Source: OM182 bacterium MED-G28
GTDB lineage: Bacteria > Pseudomonadota > Gammaproteobacteria > Pseudomonadales > Pseudohongiellaceae
NCBI GenBank assembly: GCA_002457215.1
Contig: NTJZ01000001.1
Location: 186,001 to 250,000, forward strand
Direction: 5' to 3'
Length of the DNA stretch: 64,000 nt
The notes under the pieces are model-generated. The model was not told the origin of the DNA, made no database searches, and saw only the letters and a program-made list of their open reading frames with translations. A program made the position numbers and the translations under genes. Below, piece by piece: positions 10,727 to 20,666 of this stretch; the first letter of the stretch is position 1, and each line of letters opens with the position of its first letter.

Positions 10727-11666
10727 CAGAGCTTTGCTGCAATACAATTTCGACTCGATCTTCGCAATTACCACCATTGCAACTGGGAGCCAGCGGGCCC
10801 ACGCCTCTAGCTATAATTCGGTTACCATTAATCCCCCTACCAATAAGCAATTGTCTCAATACGTTTGCCCGCTGCTGAGATCTTTCTAACAAAGTATCGA
10901 TATCACTTTCATCGCTTAAGTGAGATACAAGATAAATCTGAGTCGAGGGATCAGCTTGAAGCATAGATACTATCGCAGATAAATTCGACTCGGAAGTTAA
11001 TGCCAAATCTTCTTGAAACTCAATGTCGGGCACGATAACAAAACCTCGCTCTCTTAGCCTCTCTAGCAAGTTATTGGGGTTAGCAATATCAATACGAGTT
11101 TCGGCACCCCCGACTTCAATGATCTCCATATAAGCATATAGCCGCCTATTCCCTCTTGTAATAATGTAAAGGGCAATGTGAGGTGAAAATTCGACAGTCG
11201 GATCAGTGCGCATTGCGAGGTAATATTGATTTCTTTCTGGCCCATAAAGAATCCTATTACGAAATATATCATTAGCCCAATAGTTACTGCTTCCACACTC
11301 TCTTCCCGAGCAGTTAAACAACTCTTCATAATTACGCTCTTGAAGTTGTTCACGAAAGAAATCATAAACATCTTGACCGTTAAACTCTTCAGACACCTCG
11401 TAAACTATTTTTGTAACATCACCTCTAAGTCTCTCGGATATCTCCGAGGATACCAAACCACGAGTTCGCTGTAGACTACTCAATACTAATCGATAATTTA
11501 TATCTTCATCGAATTCCACGCTAGCAATCACTGAATCGGGAAATCGAGAAAGTAACGGATGGTCGCGCGAAATGAGTGAACTTTGAGCAGATAACAGTGA
11601 AGTGACTGTCAACATAGATAAGCATGTTAAAACTATAATAGATTTTTTCATAAATAATTTAATCAT
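10716..11666 (-). CDS. DUF4892 domain protein with OmpA-like C-terminus
   Basis: An exported protein of unknown function, 316 residues. A signal peptide covers about residues 6-27 (a second ATG at codon 6 may be the real start). The middle part matches my memory of the DUF4892 family in Pseudomonas and relatives. The C-terminal part ([22 protein letters not shown] and the closing RVEIVL) has the look of an OmpA-type peptidoglycan-binding or OmpA-like fold. It follows sixA with an eight-base overlap and its end runs into folE. An envelope role is inferred from the signal peptide and fold only. Confidence 0.8.
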   Translation of the reverse strand: MIKLFMKKSIIVLTCLSMLTVTSLLSAQSSLISRDHPLLSRFPDSVIASVEFDEDINYRLVLSSLQRTRGLVSSEISERLRGDVTKIVYEVSEEFNGQDVYDFFREQLQERNYEELFNCSGRECGSSNYWANDIFRNRILYGPERNQYYLAMRTDPTVEFSPHIALYIITRGNRRLYAYMEIIEVGGAETRIDIANPNNLLERLRERGFVIVPDIEFQEDLALTSESNLSAIVSMLQADPSTQIYLVSHLSDESDIDTLLERSQQRANVLRQLLIGRGINGNRIIARGVGPLAPSCNGGNCEDRVEIVLQQSSAID

Positions 11667-12120
11667 GGCTTAATACGTATTTAAGCTCTCCGCAACCAGG
11701 CGCAATAATATCCATCATGATACAAAGAGCATTACTTGTTTCCACTTGCCTAGCGCCTTCTGTAGTTCCATCCACCAACAATGAAAATAAACGCGATAAT
11801 AGAGGATTATGGGCAATTAGGATTAAGTGATGATCCTGCTTTTCTTCAAGTAGATTTAACACATCGTAAGGGTCAGATTGTGGGATAAGTAGCCTAGTTT
11901 CCTCTAGCTCCACACCAGGAAATACCAAATGAAAGTCGGCCGCTGTTTGCTTGGCTCGCTCGAAAGGGCTCACAAACCCTTTGTCAATAATCGGAGACCG
12001 CGAAAACAATTTTTTTATCACTGACCTATTCTGCAAGACACCCTCCACTGTAAGCTCTCGCCCCTCATCCCAAGTTGCACTTCGTTCGGCCTTACCATGG
12101 CGCATCAAATAAACTAGCAT
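11659..12120 (-). CDS. sixA: Phosphohistidine phosphatase SixA
   Basis: A small histidine-phosphatase-fold protein of 153 residues. The catalytic RHG motif is at residues 7-9 (LMRHGKAE) and the second catalytic histidine is in LIAHNPLLS. In E. coli SixA dephosphorylates phosphohistidine on ArcB or NPr. It is shorter than mutase-type relatives, as expected for SixA. It overlaps the following DUF4892 gene by eight bases and trails gpsA and the DUF4389 gene, a set I recall from Pseudomonas genomes. Confidence 0.9.
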   Translation of the reverse strand: MLVYLMRHGKAERSATWDEGRELTVEGVLQNRSVIKKLFSRSPIIDKGFVSPFERAKQTAADFHLVFPGVELEETRLLIPQSDPYDVLNLLEEKQDHHLILIAHNPLLSRLFSLLVDGTTEGARQVETSNALCIMMDIIAPGCGELKYVLSHD

Positions 12121-12211
12121 TTTCTATACTAAGCTCCCTACTAGGAACTGACTTCGAGCACTAAGTGCCAAAAGCGCTAATACGCAAATCTGAAGATTTT
12201 TTTACACGAAC

Positions 12212-12652
12212 TCACTTCTTTTTTGGTCGTTTTTTAACAGTGGATTTTTTAGCAGGTTTTATTTCAATTTCTATATCTTTATCCTTTTCCTCTGATTTTT
12301 CCTCAGTCATCACTTTAGTGTTTTTTTCAATCTCAGGTTCGTTACTTGTATTAAATCTTCCGTTTTGTGCCGATGGAAAGTTTGAGAATGGAAATGGTTT
12401 ATTATCAGCAGCATAAAGAAGAAAATTTAGAATTTGAAAAATATAATTAACTAAAGCAGTACTAAAATCTCGCAGATTTGAATTTGGAGCACCAGTAATA
12501 AACACGAAAAAAACCTGAGCTATTATAACAACGAGGATTACTGGGGCGATTATCAGATAAAGCACAACAGCAAATGCCACCATAAATACTATGCGAAACC
12601 ATACTGCAGGCTTACGGAGGTTATCTACAATTTCATTTAGTTCATCTGGCAT
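12212..12652 (-). CDS. DUF4389 family membrane protein
   Basis: A 146-residue protein with a hydrophobic N-terminal half (two membrane segments between about residues 18 and 52), the conserved pieces FVFITGAPN and YIFQILNFLLY, then DNKPFPFSNFP, which matches the DUF4389 pattern. The C-terminal 45 residues are a charged, lysine-rich tail ending in a run of lysines. Function is unknown. It starts two bases after the gpsA stop and is almost certainly co-transcribed with it. Confidence 0.82.
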   Translation of the reverse strand: MPDELNEIVDNLRKPAVWFRIVFMVAFAVVLYLIIAPVILVVIIAQVFFVFITGAPNSNLRDFSTALVNYIFQILNFLLYAADNKPFPFSNFPSAQNGRFNTSNEPEIEKNTKVMTEEKSEEKDKDIEIEIKPAKKSTVKKRPKKK

Positions 12653-12654
12653 TA

Positions 12655-13692
12655 TCAGACCTCTGTACCATTTAACACTTTCTCTTCATTTGCAGCAAAT
12701 TCTACATCTAAAGCTTTTTCACTTAACATCAAAGACGAAATAATATTATCTATGGATTCATTCCCATAGATAATATTATACAAACCAGATACTAAGGGCA
12801 TATAAACCTTCAACTCATCTGCTTTTTCTTTAACTTGTTTTACCGTATTGACCCCTTCCGCTACTTGACCTACCTCTAATATAGCTTCCTCAACTGACTT
12901 TCCTGCGCCGAGCGCCTGACCAATCCGATAATTTCGACTTAAAGGAGTAGAACAAGTTACAACCAGATCCCCAACTCCTGCAAGCCCTAAAAAGGTCATG
13001 GGATCTGCCCCCAACTCCCTTCCGAATCGTGCCATCTCCGTAAGGCCACGAGTAACCAGCATGCTATTGGTGTTATGCCCCATGCCCAACGCTGCTGCAA
13101 TCCCCGCAATTATGGCATAAATATTTTTTAAAGAGCCCCCAAGCTCAACGCCAAACATATCGTCATTGGTATACACACGGAATGAATTTGAACGAAGGTA
13201 CTCTTTTACAGTTTCTCGAACCTCTTCAAAATTACTTGCTATAACAGTAGCCGTAAGATGTTGATTGGCTATTTCTTTAGCCAGATTTGGCCCACTAAGC
13301 ACTCCAATTTTTGAGTAAGGCGCCTCTTTAGAAAGTATCTGGCTCATAAATTGAAAGGTTCCGCTTTCAATTCCTTTGGTAGTGCTCACATAAATTGCGT
13401 CCGCAGGAGCGAATTTAACAACTTGTTGGACAACTTCACGAAATGAGGAGCTCGGTACTGCCACGAAGATTACGCTGCTGGCAGCCACAGCGCTCTCCAT
13501 GTCTTCTGTCGCTACGACTTTTTCACTCAGTCCGTATCCGGGAAGATATTGAGCATTTTCGTGATGCTCATTGACCTGATCTGCTTGCTCATCACTGCGC
13601 ATCCAGAACTGAACATCATGCCCATTTAAAGCAATAATATTTGCAATGACAGTACCAAAACTACCACCTCCAATTACCGATATTTTGCTCAA
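12655..13692 (-). CDS. gpsA: Glycerol-3-phosphate dehydrogenase [NAD(P)+]
   Basis: Reduces dihydroxyacetone phosphate to sn-glycerol 3-phosphate for phospholipid synthesis. It has the N-terminal dinucleotide motif ISVIGGGSFGT, then VFVAVPS, the catalytic lysine region LGGSLKNIYAI and NTNSMLVTRGL. The frame stays open upstream to a start at 13782, but that adds 30 arginine-rich residues not expected in the family. The TTG at 13692, with AGGGAT upstream, gives a normal 345-residue protein beginning right at the Rossmann strand. That is the start given here, with moderate certainty. Confidence 0.94.
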   Translation of the reverse strand: MSKISVIGGGSFGTVIANIIALNGHDVQFWMRSDEQADQVNEHHENAQYLPGYGLSEKVVATEDMESAVAASSVIFVAVPSSSFREVVQQVVKFAPADAIYVSTTKGIESGTFQFMSQILSKEAPYSKIGVLSGPNLAKEIANQHLTATVIASNFEEVRETVKEYLRSNSFRVYTNDDMFGVELGGSLKNIYAIIAGIAAALGMGHNTNSMLVTRGLTEMARFGRELGADPMTFLGLAGVGDLVVTCSTPLSRNYRIGQALGAGKSVEEAILEVGQVAEGVNTVKQVKEKADELKVYMPLVSGLYNIIYGNESIDNIISSLMLSEKALDVEFAANEEKVLNGTEV

Positions 13693-13803
13693 AATTTGTC
13701 TATCCCTGCGCCGCTTTACTGGGCGCTCATGATAGTCTGATTGAGATCCAGAACCAAGGTATCTTGAATTCCTAAGCCGCAATGCCTCCTAAATGTCATT
13801 CGA

Positions 13804-14395
13804 TTAGTTTAAAAAACAAACACATCGTATATTTGTGTCAGCGATTGCTCGCGGCGCTATGGATACCCCCACGGATTGATCATATTCACCCTCATCATCG
13901 ATAGTTTGCCAACTTAGATTTTGGATGTCTCGCATAGAGCTGCCACTAAATTCTTTGATCCATTTGGATTCAATCACATCAACTACACTATAATTATTAT
14001 TAGAACCCAAATCTTCTAATACTCGCGCAGCAGTAATGAATCCAAATATATCAATTGCTATCAGTAAATTGATTGTCACATTCAATCCGTCTTCAGCTGC
14101 TGCTGGAACCACAACCGCTATCGCTTCCCCTGTTTACCTGGCTATCTAAACAAAGCTATCTCGCAGTAAACCTAATAAATGCGGATTTATTAACACGTTC
14201 TTTTTATTACTGAGTGCAAAAGAAATGGTGCTAAATCAATATCACCTTTGATGCCGCCTTGATCGAAAAGTCGTTGTAAATTTTGTTGATGAAATTCTTG
14301 TGTGCTGGCATTAACTCCATCATTACCCAGCCCCCCAAGAGTAATAAAAAAACTACTGCAGAAACGACTAAGCAAGAAGCAAGGTATTTAGACAT
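13804..14395 (-). pseudogene. rnfG: Decayed rnfG/rsxG (electron transport complex subunit G)
   Basis: This stretch has no intact gene but can be read as a broken RnfG. From 14395 a membrane segment (MSKYLASCLVV...) is followed by a frameshift at a run of six G (14331-14336), then ASTQEFHQQNLQRLFDQ in another frame. A second frame change near 14190 leads to NPHLLGLLRDSFV, stop, IAR, stop, TGEAIAVVVPAAAEDG, then ITAARVLED, WIKEFSG, and EYDQSVGVSIAPRAI. These pieces line up in order with RsxG: VYIAKQDDKPVAAV, APDGYSG, LGTRV, WITHFAG, and FDQFTGATITPRAVV. The ETPGLG stretch is lost and the FMN-attachment motif TGAT is degraded to VGVS. It starts 33 bases after nuoN on the same strand. Confidence 0.85.
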
Positions 14396-14428
14396 ACTCT
14401 TTTGCAGGTCAAGACTAAAAAAGTGTTA

Positions 14429-15901
14429 CTAAAGTATGTTGAGCGAGATAGTCTCTATAATTGATACAAGTGGTGTTGGATAAACCCCAAGAATCAGTAA
14501 AAGCGCTAACACGAAAGCGAGCACTCCGTGGGCACCCATGTACTGACTTCCGCCAGATTTAAACCTTTCGCCACCTTTGGGAGACAGCAACATGCGATAA
14601 ACAACTCGCAAATAGTAATACAGCCCAATTCCACTGCCGAGAATCAAAACCACCAGCAGAGTCCATAAGCCTGCTTCAACACCCGCGAAAAAGAGATAAA
14701 ACTTACCAATAAACCCTACAGTTAAAGGGATACCAGCTAGAGACAATAACATTCCAGTAAATACTAGTGCCAGCCACGGGTTTCGCCAAAATAGACCCTG
14801 GTAATCATCGATATCATCAAACTCTTTTTCGCTTGAAGAAACGATAGAGATCACACCAAAAGCCCCGATTGACATGACCATATATGCGAAAAGATAAAAA
14901 GTTACTGCTTCAACACTAATTGCACCCTGAACATAGTAGCTAGCTACCAGAGCAATCAATAGATAGCCCATATGCGCTATTGAGGAGTAAGCGAGAATAC
15001 GTTTCAGGCTATTCTGTAATAACGCCAATAGATTGCCTGCCAGTATTGACACTATAGCAACAAGAGAAATTACCAAAATTATAGAATCGAACGACAATGC
15101 CTCTGTCGTTACGATGAATCGAAGCAACACTACGAACATGGCTGATTTACCAATTGTTGCAAGGTAGGTTGTTGCTGGTAACGGCGAGCCCTCATAAACA
15201 TCCGGGGTCCACATATGAAAGGGCGCCAGGGATAGCTTAAATGCAATGCCAATAAAAACCATTATCAGTGCGACTATTGCAAACCCCGTACCCAAACCCG
15301 GCGTCTCTTTAGTAACGTTTACGATGCTTGAAAACTCTAAGGTTCCAGTTTGCGCATAGATTAAAGCCATTCCGAACAATAATATTCCAGAGGCCGCTGC
15401 GGATAGCACAAGATATTTAACTGATGCTTCCAGCGGAAATTTATCAGCGAGCTTACTATGAACCGGATAAGCCACCATACCGTAAAGAGACATGCTTAAA
15501 GTTTCTAGGCCGAGAATCGTACTGACAAAGTGATTACTACTTACCATCACAATTGCGCCGATAGTCGCTATGCTTAATAGCAAATAATACTCTTCTTTAC
15601 TATCGTCTAAATTTGCCAAATAAGGAAAACTAAATATAGTAATCAGCATCGCTGTTACGCAGATTAGCACAGTAAAGAACAGACTATATTGATCAACAAT
15701 TAATAGTGGTGTTACCTGAGAATTAGTAGTCGAAATCATAGAAACAGCAACTAGGCTTGCTATCAATAGACCAGCAATAGTTATACCTGCAGTCACTGCA
15801 TAATTTCTTCTAATACCTATAACTATCATTGCAACAATCGTTGTCGCTGTAGTTATTAGTAACGGCATTAAAGGTAGTAAATCAGCTAAAGTTGTAATCA
15901 T
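14429..15901 (-). CDS. nuoN: NADH-quinone oxidoreductase subunit N
   Basis: One of three antiporter-like proton-pumping subunits of complex I in the inner membrane. The 490-residue protein is a chain of about 14 hydrophobic segments. The key glutamate is in LGLETLSMSLYGM and the broken-helix lysine motif is LKRILAYSSIAHMGYL. It is the last gene of the operon, two bases after nuoM, and is followed by the rnfG relic. Confidence 0.98.
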   Translation of the reverse strand: MITTLADLLPLMPLLITTATTIVAMIVIGIRRNYAVTAGITIAGLLIASLVAVSMISTTNSQVTPLLIVDQYSLFFTVLICVTAMLITIFSFPYLANLDDSKEEYYLLLSIATIGAIVMVSSNHFVSTILGLETLSMSLYGMVAYPVHSKLADKFPLEASVKYLVLSAAASGILLFGMALIYAQTGTLEFSSIVNVTKETPGLGTGFAIVALIMVFIGIAFKLSLAPFHMWTPDVYEGSPLPATTYLATIGKSAMFVVLLRFIVTTEALSFDSIILVISLVAIVSILAGNLLALLQNSLKRILAYSSIAHMGYLLIALVASYYVQGAISVEAVTFYLFAYMVMSIGAFGVISIVSSSEKEFDDIDDYQGLFWRNPWLALVFTGMLLSLAGIPLTVGFIGKFYLFFAGVEAGLWTLLVVLILGSGIGLYYYLRVVYRMLLSPKGGERFKSGGSQYMGAHGVLAFVLALLLILGVYPTPLVSIIETISLNIL

Positions 15902-15903
15902 GA

Positions 15904-17403
15904 TTAGTTTTGTACTACCGCAGCAAAAATACTTTGAGTATTATTTAATAATTCCACCAAAACAGGCTGCGATAAATTTAAGAATGATTGTGGATACATC
16001 CCCATCCACACCAACCCAAGCATCATTGCCCCAAAATAAAACATTTCTCGACCGTTTAAATCTGTTAAGTGGCTATCATCAATTTTTTTGTCAGTGTATT
16101 CGCCATGAAAAATCATTTGAATAACCCACAATGAATAAACCGATGCCAAAATTAGTCCGAAAGCGGAAATTACTGTTATGGGAATATTCGCCTGGAACGC
16201 GCCTAACAAAGCCAGAAATTCGCCGACAAAATTACCTAAACCAGGCATACCTAACGCCGCTACCGAAAAGAATAGAGCGACTACAGCCATTCGCGGAACT
16301 TTAACCCAGAAACCGCCCATATCTGGCATTTCTCTAGTATGAATTCGGTGTTGCAAGCCGCCAGCCAACATAAACAGAGCTGCAGCACTTAAACCATGCG
16401 CAAGCATGGTCATCACTGCACCTTGCAGCGCTTGTTCGTTCCAGGCATAAATCCCTAAAGTTACAAAACCCATATGGCTTACACTGGTGTACGCGATTAG
16501 CCGCTTGATATCTGTTTGGGCAAAAGCAACTTTCGCACAATAGAGGATGCTGATTGCTGCTAGAGTCATCGCGATAGGAGCAAAACTGAGTGAGGCTTCT
16601 GGAAACAAGGGAACAGCAAAACGAATCAATCCATAGGCGCCTGTTTTCAATAAAATCCCAGCAAGAATGACACTGCCTGCAGTTGGCGCCTGACTATGAG
16701 CATCAGGCAGCCAGGAATGAAACGGAACAGAAGGTAGCTTAGTCGTAAAGGCAACAAAGAAACCCAGCATGACCCACATTTCAATTTGATTACCCATTTC
16801 TATCCTGAGTAGATCATGGTAATCAAAACTAAGGTTGCCGATTTGGACTAAATGAAAATAAGCCAACATCAAGATTGATACAAGCATCAACATACCTGTT
16901 ACTTGAGTAAAGATAAAAAACTTCATTGCTGCGTAGTTTTTATTTTCATGCCCCCATATCGCGATGATGAAATACATCGGTATGAGCATCACTTCCCAAA
17001 AAAAGAAAAATAGAAATAAATCTAACGCGGTAAACACGCCTAAAACACCAGCAAGGGTCCACAAAAGGTTAAAATAGAAGAACCCTGCGCGTTCTTTTAT
17101 TTCATCCCAGGCTGAGCCAATAGCAATAACTCCAAGAAAGCCGGTTAGTAAAATTAGCAGTACGCTTAATCCATCTAGTGCAAGATAAAACGAAATACCA
17201 AAACGGGGCACCCACTCTGCATTAACGGAGGCAATCCACCCTCCTGCATTCGGCTCTGAACCCAGCACGCTTAGCATAAGCAGCAAATCAAGCACTACTG
17301 TGATAAGGGCAATTATACGAGGATAAGCTGGATTAATTCGCTCCGACAGCCAAGCGATTATACCTCCAACAAAGAGTATGCTGATTAGCCAAACCAAAAT
17401 CAC
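15904..17403 (-). CDS. nuoM: NADH-quinone oxidoreductase subunit M
   Basis: Antiporter-like proton-pumping membrane subunit of complex I, 499 residues, about 14 membrane helices. The essential glutamate is in FFFFFWEVMLIPMY and the lysine motif in DIKRLIAYTSVSHMGFV. The start is GTG and overlaps the nuoL stop (GTGA), typical translational coupling. Length is normal. Confidence 0.98.
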   Translation of the reverse strand: MILVWLISILFVGGIIAWLSERINPAYPRIIALITVVLDLLLMLSVLGSEPNAGGWIASVNAEWVPRFGISFYLALDGLSVLLILLTGFLGVIAIGSAWDEIKERAGFFYFNLLWTLAGVLGVFTALDLFLFFFFWEVMLIPMYFIIAIWGHENKNYAAMKFFIFTQVTGMLMLVSILMLAYFHLVQIGNLSFDYHDLLRIEMGNQIEMWVMLGFFVAFTTKLPSVPFHSWLPDAHSQAPTAGSVILAGILLKTGAYGLIRFAVPLFPEASLSFAPIAMTLAAISILYCAKVAFAQTDIKRLIAYTSVSHMGFVTLGIYAWNEQALQGAVMTMLAHGLSAAALFMLAGGLQHRIHTREMPDMGGFWVKVPRMAVVALFFSVAALGMPGLGNFVGEFLALLGAFQANIPITVISAFGLILASVYSLWVIQMIFHGEYTDKKIDDSHLTDLNGREMFYFGAMMLGLVWMGMYPQSFLNLSQPVLVELLNNTQSIFAAVVQN

Positions 17404-19250
17404 AGCAACACTCCTATGGAAATCAAAACGACCAATCCAGCAGCAATACTTAACGCATACCAGCGAATATAACCAGTTTGCGTTCTTACAATCATTGCAT
17501 TTGAAGCCCGAGCGAATTTTACGATGAAGGCATAAAAACTATCGATCAAATCAGCTTTATTAATTTTCGACAACCAAAGGAACGGAAATACAATCAATCG
17601 ATCGTATAGCCAGTCCATACCCCAACCGCTGAACCAGAATCTATGCAAAGTCTGCGAAATAGGGATAGACATAAGTTTTTCAATAGAGAATATTTTCGCA
17701 TAAAAGAATAAATAACTAATTACGATACCAATAAGTGGAACAGCTATCATAAAGCCATGGATTAGGGTCGAAACATGATGCTCTTCATGGACCTCACCAT
17801 GACTAAACACTGACTCTACCGGGATAGCGATGAACCCACCGACTAGGGAGAGAATCATTAACAAAAAAAGCGGCCCATTCATATGGATTCCGCCCACTTC
17901 ATTTTCCGGGACGTGACCTTTGTTCTCGCCAAAGAAGACGATAAAGAATAAGCGAAAGGTATAGATACCTGTTAGAAATGCACCCAGCACTCCGCCCACC
18001 CATAAAATTGTTCCAGGCCCATCCATCTCTAACGCGGCAAGTAGGATCTCATCCTTGCTGAAATAGCCTGAAGTAAAAGGAAAAGCAGTTAATGCCAATG
18101 AGCCAATTAGAAAAGAGGCAAAAGAAACAGGGAGCTTCTTACGTAATCCACCCATCTTAAAAATATTTTGCTCATGATGAACACTCAAAATGACAGTGCC
18201 CGAAGCGAGGAAAAGTAAGGCCTTGAAAAATGCGTGGGTCATTAGATGAAATATGGCAGCTGACCAGGCTCCGACGCCGAGCGCTAAAAACATGTAGCCG
18301 ATCTGGCTCATCGTGGAGAATGCTAGAATGCGCTTAATATCAGATTGTGTAAGCGCTATAAAACCAGCCATCAACACAGTAATTAAACCAATCCAGGCAA
18401 CCAATAATTGTACACTTGGGGCTATCTCAAAAAGAATATGAGTTCGAGCAATTAAGTAAACACCAGCCGTAACCATCGTCGCCGCATGAATCAATGCACT
18501 TATTGGTGTAGGGCCTGCCATCGCATCAGGCAACCAAGTTTGCAACGGCAGCTGTGCCGATTTACCAACGGCTCCTCCCAACAATAATAGCGCTGCCGCG
18601 ATCGCCAAACCGCTTCCTACTGCCCATTCAGCTTCCGCAGCGTGCAGCACGTCTTGAATATTCAAGGTGCCTAGCTGAGCGAAGAGCAAGAATAGACCAA
18701 TGGCCATTGAGGTGTCTCCGACACGGGTCACTATAAATGCCTTACGAGCCGCATAACCGTTTGCAGGGTTGGTATACCAAAACCCAATGAGCAAATAACT
18801 ACACAGCCCCACACCCTCCCAACCCAAATAAAGTAGTACTAAATTGTCACCTAGAACCAGCATTAGCATGGCAGCAACAAACAAATTCATGTAGGAGAAA
18901 AAACGGCTGAAACTTGGATCATCTGCCATGTAGCCCGTGGCATAAAGATGTATCAGGAAGCCAACGCCAGTAATAACCAGCATCATTACCAATGACAAGC
19001 CGTCTAGATAAAAACTGAAACCAGGAGTAAAACTCCCAACAGCCATCCAGGCCCAGACTTCTTTGACAAAATAGTCCTCGCCACCAGCAAGGAATTGCGT
19101 AGCAATTATCGCTGCGGTTAAAAACGATAGTCCGACAGAACCAGCGCCGATTATTCCCACAATCTTTTTAGGCAAGCGACCACTGGTCAACACTAATGCA
19201 AGAAAGCCTAGTAGCGGATAAGTTGGTAATAACCAAATTAAATCTAACAT
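17400..19250 (-). CDS. nuoL: NADH-quinone oxidoreductase subunit L
   Basis: The distal proton-pumping subunit of complex I, 616 residues, with the long C-terminal amphipathic helix that runs along the membrane arm. The conserved glutamate is in LGWEGVGLCSYLLIGFW and the lysine motif in DIKRILAFSTMSQIGYM. Histidines at about 495-500 (VHEEHH) lie in a loop, as in other NuoL proteins. It starts 14 bases after nuoK. Confidence 0.98.
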   Translation of the reverse strand: MLDLIWLLPTYPLLGFLALVLTSGRLPKKIVGIIGAGSVGLSFLTAAIIATQFLAGGEDYFVKEVWAWMAVGSFTPGFSFYLDGLSLVMMLVITGVGFLIHLYATGYMADDPSFSRFFSYMNLFVAAMLMLVLGDNLVLLYLGWEGVGLCSYLLIGFWYTNPANGYAARKAFIVTRVGDTSMAIGLFLLFAQLGTLNIQDVLHAAEAEWAVGSGLAIAAALLLLGGAVGKSAQLPLQTWLPDAMAGPTPISALIHAATMVTAGVYLIARTHILFEIAPSVQLLVAWIGLITVLMAGFIALTQSDIKRILAFSTMSQIGYMFLALGVGAWSAAIFHLMTHAFFKALLFLASGTVILSVHHEQNIFKMGGLRKKLPVSFASFLIGSLALTAFPFTSGYFSKDEILLAALEMDGPGTILWVGGVLGAFLTGIYTFRLFFIVFFGENKGHVPENEVGGIHMNGPLFLLMILSLVGGFIAIPVESVFSHGEVHEEHHVSTLIHGFMIAVPLIGIVISYLFFYAKIFSIEKLMSIPISQTLHRFWFSGWGMDWLYDRLIVFPFLWLSKINKADLIDSFYAFIVKFARASNAMIVRTQTGYIRWYALSIAAGLVVLISIGVLL

Positions 19251-19264
19251 GGTAATTAGCTGCC

Positions 19265-19573
19265 CTACCCCTTCATCTCGCTAAGTTCGTTAATGTCTAC
19301 GGTTTTATAACGCCGAAACATCTGAATGATTAGCCCTAGACCAACAGCAACTTCCGCTGCGGCTAATGTAAGAATCATTAAAAACATAATCTGACCTTCA
19401 GCATGGCCCCAACGGGAAGCGGCCACGATGAATGCCAATCCACTAGCATTTAACATGATTTCCAGTGACATCAAGACGAATACGATATTGCGCCGAGTCA
19501 ATACACCAATCAATCCTATGGAGAACAAGATTGCCGCCAGTATGAGTCCATGCTCTATAGGTATAGATTCCAT
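19265..19573 (-). CDS. nuoK: NADH-quinone oxidoreductase subunit K
   Basis: Small membrane subunit of complex I, 102 residues with three helices. The two conserved membrane glutamates of the proton path are E38 (LMSLEIMLNASGL) and E74 (AAAEVAVGLGL), equivalent to E36 and E72 in E. coli. It starts 24 bases after nuoJ and uses ATG. Confidence 0.97.
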   Translation of the reverse strand: MESIPIEHGLILAAILFSIGLIGVLTRRNIVFVLMSLEIMLNASGLAFIVAASRWGHAEGQIMFLMILTLAAAEVAVGLGLIIQMFRRYKTVDINELSEMKG

Positions 19574-19597
19574 CTTCTTTTTATTATCAACTCTTCT

Positions 19598-20083
19598 TTA
19601 TTTAGTTTTTGCTAAATGGTACGCAGCTACCAATCCTGCCAAGAGCAAAATTGATGCAAGCTCAACTGCCAGCACATATGGTCCAAATAAAAGTGCACTA
19701 ACTTGCATGACACCGACTTGAGTGGGCACTATTTCATAATCAATCCCACTAATTACATTCAATAATTGACCGAGCAATATAGCGGCCATTATAGAAGGTC
19801 CAATCCAGCCACGCGGAGTTAGCCACGTGCGCTCTTGGTTTTGAGTATGTTGTCCTAAGTTCAACATCATGATCACGAACAGAAACAAAACCATGATTGC
19901 TCCTGCATACACAATTGCCTCGAGAACCGCCGCAAAAGGAGCTCCTAAGACATAGAAAATCACTGCCACAGCAAGTAGAGACAAAATCAAATATAGAAGG
20001 CCGTGTACTATATTAGTTTGCAAAACCACAGCAACGGTTGCAATAATCGCAACTGCTGCTGCTAGGTAGAAAAGTATAATCAC
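19598..20083 (-). CDS. nuoJ: NADH-quinone oxidoreductase subunit J
   Basis: Membrane subunit of complex I, 161 residues with five helices. The third helix has the conserved [20 protein letters not shown], whose pi-bulge is thought to switch during turnover. The start is GTG, overlaps the nuoI stop by four bases (GTGA), and has GAGGAG nine bases upstream. Confidence 0.97.
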   Translation of the reverse strand: MIILFYLAAAVAIIATVAVVLQTNIVHGLLYLILSLLAVAVIFYVLGAPFAAVLEAIVYAGAIMVLFLFVIMMLNLGQHTQNQERTWLTPRGWIGPSIMAAILLGQLLNVISGIDYEIVPTQVGVMQVSALLFGPYVLAVELASILLLAGLVAAYHLAKTK

Positions 20084-20619
20084 GGTAACAAACTCCTCAC
20101 ATCAACGGGCGCAGCCTCGTTGAGTGCCTCACCCTTGTCTTTGCCTTCAATCTTCTTACCAGCTACACGATAAAAATTGTAATCGTGATACTTGCCTGTT
20201 CCATTAATTAACAAATCTTCTTTTTCCCACACCATATCCTGACGAACATATTCAGCCATTTCGAAATCAGGCGTTAGCTGAATTGCGTTAGTTGGGCAGG
20301 CTTCTTCGCAAAACCCACACATAATGCAACGTGAAAAGTTAATTCGAAAAAATTCTGGATACCAACGCCCATCTTCCATCTCGCCTTTCTGCAAGGCAAT
20401 GCAATCAACAGGGCAAGCAACCGCACAAAGATTGCAGGCAACGCATCGCTCTTCTCCGTCTGGGTCACGACTTAAAATAATGCGTCCACGCCAACGGGGG
20501 AACATATAAGGTTGTTGATCCGGATACTCAACAGTATCTTTTTTCTGGAACAACTTCATGAACACTAACCAAAGTGTCCGCACCTGACTGAGCAGCGTAT
20601 CAACAATTAATCTAACCAT
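20080..20619 (-). CDS. nuoI: NADH-quinone oxidoreductase subunit I
   Basis: Peripheral subunit carrying clusters N6a and N6b. Both four-cysteine ferredoxin motifs are intact: C59, C62, C65, C69 and C98, C101, C104, C108. A TTG at 20643 is in frame, but the ATG at 20619 is preceded by GGAGAC, begins the normal [10 protein letters not shown] sequence, and gives 179 residues, so I use it. It lies 47 bases after nuoH. Confidence 0.97.
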   Translation of the reverse strand: MVRLIVDTLLSQVRTLWLVFMKLFQKKDTVEYPDQQPYMFPRWRGRIILSRDPDGEERCVACNLCAVACPVDCIALQKGEMEDGRWYPEFFRINFSRCIMCGFCEEACPTNAIQLTPDFEMAEYVRQDMVWEKEDLLINGTGKYHDYNFYRVAGKKIEGKDKGEALNEAAPVDVRSLLP

Positions 20620-20666
20620 AATGTCTCCAGCAAAATCGCGCAATCTACTCGCAACGCCCAGCCGCC

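Noticed and set aside
12155..12185. Possible sigma-54 promoter (TTGGCAC...GC) before sixA
   Set aside because: The GG and GC elements are two bases too close for a -24/-12 promoter.
13693..13782. N-terminal extension of gpsA by 30 residues
   Set aside because: The added residues are arginine-rich and precede the Rossmann strand that should open the protein; the TTG at 13692 fits better.
14190..14375. 61-codon ORF reported as a separate small protein
   Set aside because: It is one frame of the broken rnfG and includes the slip site; not an independent gene.
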